Source: Microbulbifer sp. A4B17
GTDB lineage: Bacteria; Pseudomonadota; Gammaproteobacteria; Pseudomonadales; Cellvibrionaceae
Direction: 5' to 3'
Length of the DNA stretch: 64,000 bases
NCBI RefSeq assembly: GCF_003076275.1
Contig: NZ_CP029064.1
Coordinates: 4,320,001 to 4,384,000, forward strand
Positions 47,431-55,812 of this stretch are shown piece by piece. The translations under genes were made by a program, and so were the position numbers. Under the pieces are notes generated by a model, which was not told the origin of the DNA, ran no database searches, and saw nothing but the letters and a program-made list of their open reading frames with translations. How positions within the stretch are numbered: the first letter of the stretch is position 1; each line of letters opens with the position of its first letter.

Positions 47431-48336
47431 CTAAGTAAGGCTACCCGCCGGACGCCGGAACATATTCTGAATACTGGAGAAATCCAGTTGCTGGTTTTCC
47501 TCACTGGCGCCATGCAGTTGGAAAAGATTTTTCGCCAGGGCTCCCATCGGAGTAGAAGATGCACTGGTTGAGGCGGCATCCATAGCTAGTCCCAGGTCCT
47601 TAAGCATCAATGCCACACTGAAACCACCGGCATAGCCCTTTGCCGAAGGCACGCTCTCCATAGTGCCCGGGTAGGGATTGTAGTTAGCCAGGGACCAATT
47701 ATTACCCGAACTTTCCCGCATAATATCGCTCAGTACCTTGGCATCCAGCCCCTTATCCACTCCCAGTTGCAAAGCTTCTGCGGTACCGGTCATATGGATT
47801 GCAAGCAAAAGATTGTTGCAAATCTTTGCCACCTGCCCGGCACCGGCAGCACCGGCGTGAAATATCTTGCTGCCCATAACCTGCAGCGGGGCCCGCGCTG
47901 CGTTGAATGCCGCTTCATCCCCGCCGCACATAAAGCAAAGCGTCCCCGCCTGTGCAGCAGCTGTACCACCGGATACCGGAGCATCTATCGCTCTCAACCC
48001 ATGCTCCTCGGCAGCCTGGCTGACCAGGCAGGCATCCTCTGCGGAGATAGTCGAACAGTCGATAATCAGGTTATTGGCCGGGAGTTGCTGCAACAGCCCA
48101 GCCTCTCCCAGGTAGAGCCCTTTCACCGCGTTGCCACTGGGCAGCATGGAAATTACGATATCCGCGCCCTCAACAGCCTGTTGGGCACTATCACAGGGCA
48201 GGCAGCCGTCTTGCTGTGCCTGTTCCAGAGCAACAGGGCTCAAATCAAATGCCGCTACGGTATAGCCGGCCTTCGCCAAGTTGGCAGCCATGGGGCCACC
48301 CATATTACCCAGACCAAAAAAGGCTATCTTTTCCAT
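47431..48336 (-). CDS. mmsB: 3-hydroxyisobutyrate dehydrogenase
   Basis: A 301-residue NAD-dependent enzyme of valine degradation. It has the Rossmann start IAFFGLGNMGGPMAANL, the DAPVSGGTAAAQAGTL substrate motif and the catalytic lysine in GQVAKICNNLLL. It oxidises 3-hydroxyisobutyrate to methylmalonate semialdehyde. ATG 48336 with GGGAG upstream is preferred over the GTG at 48345. It follows the hydrolase gene that makes its substrate. Confidence 0.93.
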   Translation of the reverse strand: MEKIAFFGLGNMGGPMAANLAKAGYTVAAFDLSPVALEQAQQDGCLPCDSAQQAVEGADIVISMLPSGNAVKGLYLGEAGLLQQLPANNLIIDCSTISAEDACLVSQAAEEHGLRAIDAPVSGGTAAAQAGTLCFMCGGDEAAFNAARAPLQVMGSKIFHAGAAGAGQVAKICNNLLLAIHMTGTAEALQLGVDKGLDAKVLSDIMRESSGNNWSLANYNPYPGTMESVPSAKGYAGGFSVALMLKDLGLAMDAASTSASSTPMGALAKNLFQLHGASEENQQLDFSSIQNMFRRPAGSLT

Positions 48337-48408
48337 AAAAGCCACTCCCTATTTTGTTGTTGGTATCCCCGGCGATTAACAGCCCGGGACGCTCGGTAAA
48401 TACGATCT

Positions 48409-49515
48409 CTACAGGTCGGCCAGCGGGTGCTCACCGCCCCAGGGTCCCTCAAAGCAGCTTTCCACCTGCGCAGGTGTAATCTGTTCCAAGCTGCCAGGTT
48501 GCCACTGGGGTTCACGGTCTTTATCAATCAACAGCGCCCGCACCCCTTCCTTAAAGTGGCCGCTGGCACAGAGATTTACCGCGAGTGCTAACTCCATGCG
48601 ATAAATATCCGCCAGGGACAGGTGTCGAGCCCGCTGTAATTGCTCCCACACAATCCAGGGTGTCAGCGGAGAGCCACCCGCCAAAGTGGCAGCTGCCCGC
48701 TGCAACCATTTATCCACACCCTGGTAAGCGCTGATGGCGGCACAAACTTCTGGTAAGGTGGCAAAATCGGTAAGTTGCTGGATTTGGTCATAATGCTCTC
48801 GCAGAGCAGACTCAGGCCGCTCCAGAAGGGGCAGCTCCAGGGATTTAAGGCAATTGCTAATTAACTGGTGATTGGCTTCCAGGTTTTCACCAAAACTGAG
48901 CCCCGCTAACGCAGACAAGACTGATTCCCGCTGGTCCTGACCGATTATGCGATCCGCCATACCGGCAAACAGGGCATCGGCGCCATTAAACTGCGCACCG
49001 GTCAGCCCCAGGAAAAGCCCAAGGCGCCCGGGCATACGATTCAGGAACCAGCTGCCCCCCACATCGGGAAACAAACCAATCGTAATCTCCGGCATTGCCA
49101 TGCGAGTGGTTTCGGTCACAATCCGGTGGCTGGCTCCCGCCATAATGCCGATACCGCCCCCCATCACGAAGCCACCGCCCCACACCACGACGGGCTTGGC
49201 GTAAGTGTGAATCTGGTAGTCCAGGCGATATTCGCGGGAGAAGAAGTCGGTGGTGAAGCCGTAGTCCGGTGTCTCACCATAGGCGGCGGACTCCTGATAC
49301 AGCGCCACCACATCGCCTCCGGCGCACAGCGCCTTTTCGCCACTGCCATCGATCCAGACTGCTGCCACTTCAGTATCTTCAGCCCAGCGGTCCAACTGGG
49401 CCGACAACAGGTCGATCATGGGTGAATTTAAGGCATTGAGAGCCTTGGGGAGGTTTAGTGTCGCGATCGCCAGGGCGCCGCGCCGGGAAAACAACACCGG
49501 GGAATCCTGATCCAT
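48409..49515 (-). CDS. 3-hydroxyisobutyryl-CoA hydrolase (enoyl-CoA hydratase family)
   Basis: A 368-residue crotonase-fold protein. The motifs ALCAGGDVVALYQ, VVVWGGGFVMGGGIGI, MPEITIGLFPDVGGSWFL and FKEGVRALLIDKDR mark the HIBYL-CoA hydrolase branch. It releases 3-hydroxyisobutyrate from its CoA ester during valine breakdown. The frame stays open up to 50529, but the part beyond 49515 is antisense to ettA and has no family resemblance. The ATG at 49515 gives the expected N-terminus. Confidence 0.9.
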   Translation of the reverse strand: MDQDSPVLFSRRGALAIATLNLPKALNALNSPMIDLLSAQLDRWAEDTEVAAVWIDGSGEKALCAGGDVVALYQESAAYGETPDYGFTTDFFSREYRLDYQIHTYAKPVVVWGGGFVMGGGIGIMAGASHRIVTETTRMAMPEITIGLFPDVGGSWFLNRMPGRLGLFLGLTGAQFNGADALFAGMADRIIGQDQRESVLSALAGLSFGENLEANHQLISNCLKSLELPLLERPESALREHYDQIQQLTDFATLPEVCAAISAYQGVDKWLQRAAATLAGGSPLTPWIVWEQLQRARHLSLADIYRMELALAVNLCASGHFKEGVRALLIDKDREPQWQPGSLEQITPAQVESCFEGPWGGEHPLADL

Positions 49516-49695
49516 TTTTATTCGTCTTATAGCTCTTGTACTAGATAGTGTCGCAGTTAAACACAGATCACATTTGACGTCAGCCACACGCGAGTACAGC
49601 GGGCTACCACAGACATGCCCGGTTGCACTTTTTACGCAAACTGATAAGTTGCGCGCAAAATCTGACCGATTCCAACACCCATTACGGAACCCCAA

Positions 49696-51360
49696 ATGGC
49701 CGAATACGTATACACCATGAACCGGGTGGGCAAAGTAGTGCCCCCCAAGCGCGAGATCCTCAAGGACATCTCCCTCTCCTTCTTCCCCGGCGCCAAGATC
49801 GGCGTACTCGGTCTCAACGGCGCAGGTAAATCCACCCTGCTGCGCATTATGGCTGGGGTCGACCAGGACTTTAACGGCGAAGCCCGCGCAATGCCCGGCA
49901 TCAAGGTCGGCTACCTGCCCCAGGAACCGCAACTCGATGCCAGCAAGACCGTGCGCGGCAACGTAGAGGACGGTGTACGCGAAGCCATCGACGCCCTCGC
50001 CGGCCTGGAGCAGGTCTACGCCGATTACGCCGAGCCCGACGCGGACTTCGATGCCCTGGCCAAGAAACAGCAACAGTTCGAAGACATTATCCAGGCCTGG
50101 GACGCCCACAACCTGGAGCACCGCCTGGAAGTTGCCGCAGACGCACTGCGCCTGCCGCCCTGGGATGCGGACGTCAACAATCTGTCCGGCGGTGAAAAAC
50201 GCCGTGTGGCCCTGTGCCGCCTGCTGCTGTCCCGCCCGGATATGCTGCTTCTCGACGAACCCACCAACCACCTGGATGCGGAATCCGTATTCTGGCTGGA
50301 GCGCTTCCTGCACGATTTCACCGGCACTGTGGTAGCCATCACCCACGATCGCTACTTCCTCGACAATGTTGCCGGCTGGATTCTGGAACTGGACCGCGGC
50401 CACGGCATCCCCTGGGAAGGCAACTACACCACTTGGCTGGAACAGAAAGAAAAACGTCTGGAGCAAGAGCAGCGCGGCGAACAGGCTCGCGCCAAAGCCA
50501 TGCAAAAGGAACTCGAGTGGGCCCGCCAAAATCCCAAGGGCCGTCAGTCCAAAAACAAGGCCCGTTTGTCCCGCCTGGAAGAAATGCAGTCCCAGGACTT
50601 CCAGGCCCGCAACGAGACCAACGAAATCTACATTCCGCCCGGCGAGCGTCTCGGCGACAATGTGATTGAGTTTAAAGGTGTGAGCAAAGGCTTCGGCGAG
50701 CGCCTGCTGATCGACAACCTGTCTTTCCGCGTGCCCAAGGGCGCAATAGTAGGTATCGTCGGCGGTAACGGTGCCGGTAAGTCCACCCTGTTCCGTATGA
50801 TCAGCGGCACCGAGCAGCCGGACTCCGGCGAGATCAAGACCGGTGAAACCGTTAAGGTCGCCTACGTTGAACAGGGCCGTGAAAACCTGGATGACAGCAA
50901 GACCGTATGGGAAGCCATCTCAGACGGCCACGATATGCTCAAGATCAACAACTACGAAGTGGGCTCGCGCAACTATGTTGGCCGCTTTAACTTCAAGGGC
51001 AGTGACCAGCAGAAGCGCGTAGGCGAACTCTCCGGTGGTGAACGCGGACGCCTGCACCTGGCCTATACCCTCAAGCAGGGCGCCAACGTACTGCTGCTGG
51101 ACGAACCCTCCAACGATCTGGATATCGAAACCCTGCGCGCCCTGGAAGAAGCCCTGCTCAACTTCCCCGGTTGCGCCCTGGTAATCTCGCACGATCGCTG
51201 GTTCTTGGACCGCGTTGCCACCCATATCCTCGCCTATGAGGGTGAGAGTGAAGCGGTATTCTTTGAGGGTAACTACACCGAGTACCACGAGGACTTTGTG
51301 CAGCGCAAAGGTGAGGATGCAACACCGCATCGCATGCATTATAAGAAGCTTAAGACTTGA
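49696..51360 (+). CDS. ettA: energy-dependent translational throttle protein EttA (ABC-F)
   Basis: A 554-residue ABC-F protein with two ATP-binding domains and no membrane part. Walker A motifs are LGLNGAGKSTLLRI and VGGNGAGKSTLFRM; signatures LSGGEKRRVALC and LSGGERGRLHLA; Walker B LLLDEPTNHLDA and LLLDEPSNDLDI. A charged linker with many Lys, Arg, Glu and Gln residues joins them. EttA binds the ribosomal E site and gates initiation complexes according to the ATP/ADP ratio. It ends at a strong terminator. Confidence 0.95.
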   Translation: MAEYVYTMNRVGKVVPPKREILKDISLSFFPGAKIGVLGLNGAGKSTLLRIMAGVDQDFNGEARAMPGIKVGYLPQEPQLDASKTVRGNVEDGVREAIDALAGLEQVYADYAEPDADFDALAKKQQQFEDIIQAWDAHNLEHRLEVAADALRLPPWDADVNNLSGGEKRRVALCRLLLSRPDMLLLDEPTNHLDAESVFWLERFLHDFTGTVVAITHDRYFLDNVAGWILELDRGHGIPWEGNYTTWLEQKEKRLEQEQRGEQARAKAMQKELEWARQNPKGRQSKNKARLSRLEEMQSQDFQARNETNEIYIPPGERLGDNVIEFKGVSKGFGERLLIDNLSFRVPKGAIVGIVGGNGAGKSTLFRMISGTEQPDSGEIKTGETVKVAYVEQGRENLDDSKTVWEAISDGHDMLKINNYEVGSRNYVGRFNFKGSDQQKRVGELSGGERGRLHLAYTLKQGANVLLLDEPSNDLDIETLRALEEALLNFPGCALVISHDRWFLDRVATHILAYEGESEAVFFEGNYTEYHEDFVQRKGEDATPHRMHYKKLKT

Positions 51361-51370
51361 TTTTGATAAT

Positions 51371-51398
51371 AAAAAAGCCCGCGTAAGCGGGCTTTTTT
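51371..51398. terminator. bidirectional terminator after ettA
   Basis: A stem aaaaaagcccgc / gcgggctttttt with a gtaa loop has A and T tracts on both sides. It can serve ettA and the minus-strand small peptide frame at 51457-51525. Confidence 0.94.
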
Positions 51399-51456
51399 AT
51401 TTAGAAAGTAAAAATACAAGCTTATTTTATGAGCTCTTATAAATTTATACGAGACC

Positions 51457-51525
51457 TTAAGCTTGAGCACGCGGCGGATCAAATGCACCATCAGGACCTG
51501 CAGAAATATCAGTTTCAATGTTCAT
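51457..51525 (-). CDS. 22-residue peptide frame with strong ribosome site
   Basis: An ATG is preceded by AGGAGA with a five-base gap, the best Shine-Dalgarno sequence in this AT-rich region. The frame encodes 22 residues starting MNIETDISAG, continuing PDGAFDPP and ending RAQA before TAA, and it is followed by the shared terminator. It is acidic, Pro/Gly-rich and locally GC-rich compared with the surrounding DNA, as expected of a coding segment. I do not recognise the peptide. It lies on the same strand as the C39-peptidase exporter operon but about 2.2 kb beyond its end, so a link as cargo or signal peptide is only a hypothesis. Confidence 0.5.
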   Translation of the reverse strand: MNIETDISAGPDGAFDPPRAQA

Positions 51526-53688
51526 ATAAATCTCCTGTCGTATAATTTTTTCAACAAATATCCAAAAAAATCTCATTAGATTATTGGATAGCGATAAGCT
51601 TAACCCGATTACAGCACAATACACCATAAATACTCAACAATTATGGGGGAGTGGTCACAACTAAAGTCTCTTTCATGGCATCGAAAACAACTCAAAGTAC
51701 GACTTAAAAATCCAGAAAAAGTGGTTATGGGCTGCATTCTTAAACAATCAACATTACTTTTCACCAAAGTGGTACGTATGACATAAATAGCACACCTTAC
51801 TCTTCGTAGAGTAAAACCATCCACTTTGATTTGAGTTAGTGTTTACCACACAATATTTTTAACTTAAGCTCATCACAAAAATGATAATTTTCTAATATTC
51901 CCTTCTCATTGTAGACAATTCTTTTAGTAGACTAAAATACGATGCACTTGGACAACCTGATGTTACTTAATTTAATACAGTGAATACTCCAAGCTCAACT
52001 AATTACTTACCCAGCAGGAACTATAGTACCTATTAGATTGTAACAGCTTTAAGATTGCCTTTAGGGAGATCATTATGATCTACTGGTTCATTCGGTTAAT
52101 TTTGTATCGAACAATATGCTTTTGCTACTGAAGCCATTCTTTTACTGGCAGACCTCATTGTTTTAAATGACTTGAAGCTACAGTGTTGTGAACTTTAAAA
52201 GTTTTTTCAGCCCTGACTTCAGCTCCAAAACAGTCATAAATACTTTCAGGTAAGGCGCTCTATACCCTAGTTTAGAAACCCTTCCTGTACCACATTCAAG
52301 CACGATGAACTAGGAGGGTAATGAAGGCGGGTACGCTAACTTGATTTTTTCAATCTCTAACTACTTTTACTTTCGGTAAGCTCTCTGAAGTCATCTTAAA
52401 TTATATGATGGCCTTTTCTTGGTTAAGTGCAATGTTTGGTCAGCGTCAAAATTATAGGAACTCTTTGCTGACTATCCTATCCGCAACCCTTCCACTCTCC
52501 CAGCAATCGTATTTAAGAAGCAAACAAAATTTTCAACCATGTTTCTTATAGCAATTGACCCAAATTCCTATTCGTCTCCAATTTAGGGGCGATCGAGTGG
52601 CATTCAATACAAGCCTTGGTTTCGGATAATAAATGCAATTGGTAAGAGGGGTGTCAGCATCCCTCCAGGCCAAGAGAAAAACACGATGAGCTACCAGCAA
52701 CTGAGCAAGAATGAACGATACCAGATTAAAGCCTATGAAAAAGTGGACACTCTCAGAAAGAAATAGAAAAATTGTTGGAAAGGCATCCCTTGACGACCAG
52801 CCGATAGCTGCAACGCAATAAAGATTTGCGAGGATATTACTCAGGGTAAGCACAGAAGCTTACGGATCTTAGGCGCCTGCAAGCATATGAGGCACAGAAA
52901 ATAACCGATGGTGTGTGGCAAAAATAGACACTCTAACTTGGAAAGAATTAATTCCTCAGCAAGCTAATTAAAGAGACATACAGATGTATCATGACAACAC
53001 GAAATGATCTATCAGCCGATCTATTTATGGAGATTTATACAAATAGCTTAGGATTACATCAAAGCCCTTTCGCAAGTGTTATGGAAAGCATGATAGGCAC
53101 GAAAAATCAAAAAAAGTGTGAACATAGATAATTGTGCAATTGTTGTTGACCTAATGAATCGGATAGGTGAAAGGGAAGGTGACACTTTTATAGGCAAGGG
53201 GCCTGGCGGAGCTTTGCTGACGATGGGCGAACGCAAGACGTTATTTCTATTATTGTTCGATTGACAGGTAAGTGATCAGACTTATTGGCTGAAGCAATGG
53301 TTAATCATATGGTGTGTATCAAAGATAAAATAAAAACAACTATCATTCAATGATGATCTTGAAGGCCCTGATCATGAAACGATTATAGAAGGCTTAGAAA
53401 CCGATATTTATTTTCCTTCCCCATAATTATTCTGGAATAGGGGCATCAATAAAAATACTAATGGAGTCATTCAACAGTATTCCCCAAGGGATACCATCTT
53501 TAATAAAGTAACAGACAAGTAGGTTCAATTTGTAATGGATCGCCTGAATATTAGTCCAAGAGCGAACCTGAATAAAATATCAACGAATAAGTTTTTTATA
53601 GAGCTGCAAAAAATCTGCTTGCAGTATGAAAAAGTTCCAGTTATTACTTGAAATCAAGACTCATAAATTTTTTCTATATTGTAATCAA
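51526..53688. other. long gene-poor AT-rich region with mobile-element debris
   Basis: A 2.16-kb stretch without a supported intact gene. The right half (52686-53651) is a decayed IS30-type transposase. The left half contains the promoter and ribosome site of the 22-residue peptide and a nested inverted repeat at 51765-51828 (caaagtgg / ccactttg enclosing ttactct / agagtaa). A further segment around 52250-52530 looks like degenerate coding DNA but could not be assigned. Confidence 0.6.
52686..53651 (+). pseudogene. decayed IS30-family transposase
   Basis: The first 18 codons read MSYQQLSKNERYQIKAYE, a typical IS30 transposase N-terminus, followed by repeated stops and frame changes. Family blocks can still be found in order in different frames: SIIVRLTGK with LAEAMV (near 53240-53305), IYF with GINKNTNGVIQQY (near 53401-53485), FNKVTD with VQFVMDRLN (near 53499-53550). 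These correspond to the DDE catalytic region of IS30 transposases. The copy is inactive. It ends about 40 bases from the stop codon of the second ABC transporter, whose C-terminus looks cut short. Confidence 0.85.
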
Positions 53689-55812
53689 CTATGGGTGAGC
53701 AATAACCATTAGGGTTTTCGCATGCTCCTGCACACAAGCTACCGCCACCCGTAGATTCTCCGGATCAAGTGCCGCAAAACTTTCATCCAGCACCACTAAC
53801 TCAGCATTTTGCAAGAGTGCACGAGCGATAAATAAACGGCTCATCTCGCCGTGAGATAGCTGCCATCCCATCTCACCAACCGTTTGTAAAATTCCCGCAG
53901 GCATTTTTTCCAATAATGGGGTCAACCCCAACTCATCGCAGATTGCATAAGCCCTGCGCAAGCTCTCACGGCGAGGTGGCCACTGATCTCCCATCAATAA
54001 ATTAAAAAGAAATGAATCTCCCAACACATGATTTTCATGAAATTGCGGAGCTGAAGCGACCATCCTGCGCCAAGATTCGGCACCAATACTTGCGCGGTCG
54101 TAGCCATTAAGCAGCAACAGGCCATCATCCGGTTTCTGGATACCGGTGAGGACATTCGCCAAAGTGGATTTCCCTGAACCGGAAGCGCCCTGCAGCAAAA
54201 GCCGGTCACCGGGATAAATACTGAGATTACAACCCGCCAACACCGCTTGATTTTTTCCCTCGTAGGTAAAACGGATATCGCGTAAATAACACAGAGGCTG
54301 TGAAGAGCTTTTCTGGCCCGCCGACGCTACCATTGCCGAACCGGCACTGCCCCTTAAGTGGCTATCTTCCAGGGAAAATAATTCACGTACTTTTTCCCAG
54401 GAAACTGCAGCACTTAAGGCGCTGGTAAAGCCATTCATACACTTTAAAACTGCGCGATATCCCAACAACATGCTCCCGAAGGCAATTGCGAGTTGGGTGC
54501 TACTGGCACTGTCGCTAATAAATATTGGGGCCAGCCCCACGATCCCTAAAAGTAACCACAGGCGCGGCAAAAAAGCCTGCAAACGCGCCATGGTATTATC
54601 CATGTGAGAAGAACTTTCCAGGTAGTCATTTAACTCACTGTCTTCGCCCCGGTGCCACTCGCCGGGTGCCTGCTGCGCGAGCCGGGTGCGGTGGCCGATC
54701 ATTTTCTCAATCAGACGGTGGGTCATTGACAGGCGCTGTGCTGTCCACTCTTTGCGTCCGTAGTACTGTGCCCGCCCCAGAAAAAATGCAACCGCTAAAA
54801 ATAGGGGCAAAACTGCTGCATAGATAAGGCCACCAGCTCCCATCAGTAAAATTGAGGCTGCAATTAACAGTTCTACAACGCCGAGCAATAATAAAAAGGC
54901 ACCCTGTAATGCACTGGCTTCTATATTCTCCGCATCGTAAACCCTGCCCAATACCTGACCCGAACCCATATGGCGAATACGACTGGGAATGACGCGCAGC
55001 GCGCTGGCGAGCAATCGCTGTTTCAGGAGTACGCCGGTCTCAACGGAGACCACACCGCGCAGCCGGGCTGTGAGCAGGGATAGGGGAACCTGAGTCACCA
55101 TCAACAATACCCAGGCAGATAGCCAGCCGGTATCAATATGGCCCTCGAGCACAGCCCTACCTATCACCCACCAGCCGCACAGAAAAATAGCCATCTGGGC
55201 ACTGTGACACACAAGCATGGCGGCAAAGCGCCAATACAGCCCACGCTGGCGAAGCTGTAAGCGGAAAGACCGGTGATTGGATTGACGCAATAGCCAGAAA
55301 TCATCCAAGCGTACGCTGGCAAGATTCTCCCGCAGCAGAGCAGTCATGGCTGTCCTGCGGCGACGCCCTTGAATGTGTGCGCTATCCAGCAATTGTTCGA
55401 TACGCTCGCGCTGGGGCCCTTCAAGCTCGCAAGCCAGCTGCTGAATTACCAACTCTAGGCAAACTTTCTCCAGGTGCAATGCCGGTGTGAGCAGCTGTAA
55501 CTTATGCCCCCTGCCACCACACAGTGCTATAAAATATTCCCCCTCGGGAAAGCGAACCCGCAACAGTGCAGGGGCGGCTCCCAACAGCATGGTTTCGAGC
55601 TCTGGATAGCTACAACTCACCTGCTCCACTTGCAAGTCTAAAGCTTCGGCACCTGCCTGCAACCTGGCATTCAACTCCAGGGCGCTTCCAAGGGATTTGC
55701 GCTCCGCTACCTCAGGCTCCAAGCCGCTGTATTTTGCCAACGCTTGTAAAGCAGCCTCCAGCTGCGACACTGGCCAGCAATAGGGCATTAATTCTTTACT
55801 GCTCACTGGCAA
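53689..55812 (-). CDS. ABC transporter with degenerate C39-like N-terminal domain
   Basis: A 707-residue permease/ATPase fusion. Residues 1 to about 130 resemble a C39 domain in layout (LLGAAPALLRVRF, EGEYFIALCGGRGHKLQLLTP) but lack the catalytic Cys and His. Six hydrophobic segments occupy roughly 190-440. The ATPase has Walker A LQGASGSGKSTLANVL, a non-canonical signature LSHGEMSRLFIARAL and Walker B ELVVLDESFAALDP. The protein ends at the H-loop (LMVIAHP), so the usual last 30-40 residues are missing, next to the IS30 relic. It overlaps the C39 transporter gene by 17 bases and probably forms a heterodimer or paired exporter with it. The catalytic status is uncertain. Confidence 0.85.
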   Translation of the reverse strand: MPVSSKELMPYCWPVSQLEAALQALAKYSGLEPEVAERKSLGSALELNARLQAGAEALDLQVEQVSCSYPELETMLLGAAPALLRVRFPEGEYFIALCGGRGHKLQLLTPALHLEKVCLELVIQQLACELEGPQRERIEQLLDSAHIQGRRRRTAMTALLRENLASVRLDDFWLLRQSNHRSFRLQLRQRGLYWRFAAMLVCHSAQMAIFLCGWWVIGRAVLEGHIDTGWLSAWVLLMVTQVPLSLLTARLRGVVSVETGVLLKQRLLASALRVIPSRIRHMGSGQVLGRVYDAENIEASALQGAFLLLLGVVELLIAASILLMGAGGLIYAAVLPLFLAVAFFLGRAQYYGRKEWTAQRLSMTHRLIEKMIGHRTRLAQQAPGEWHRGEDSELNDYLESSSHMDNTMARLQAFLPRLWLLLGIVGLAPIFISDSASSTQLAIAFGSMLLGYRAVLKCMNGFTSALSAAVSWEKVRELFSLEDSHLRGSAGSAMVASAGQKSSSQPLCYLRDIRFTYEGKNQAVLAGCNLSIYPGDRLLLQGASGSGKSTLANVLTGIQKPDDGLLLLNGYDRASIGAESWRRMVASAPQFHENHVLGDSFLFNLLMGDQWPPRRESLRRAYAICDELGLTPLLEKMPAGILQTVGEMGWQLSHGEMSRLFIARALLQNAELVVLDESFAALDPENLRVAVACVQEHAKTLMVIAHP

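Noticed and set aside
49516-50529. N-terminal extension of the HIBYL-CoA hydrolase frame, over 330 codons
   Set aside because: It is the complement of ettA, has no family resemblance, and the hydrolase has a natural ATG at 49515.
52075-52131. 18-codon hydrophobic plus-strand frame with GGGAG upstream
   Set aside because: Too short and not conserved in any recognisable way; the ribosome-site match alone is weak evidence in AT-rich DNA.
52533-52853. 106-codon minus-strand frame with hydrophobic composition
   Set aside because: It is the antisense of the start of the decayed IS30 transposase, which explains the open frame.
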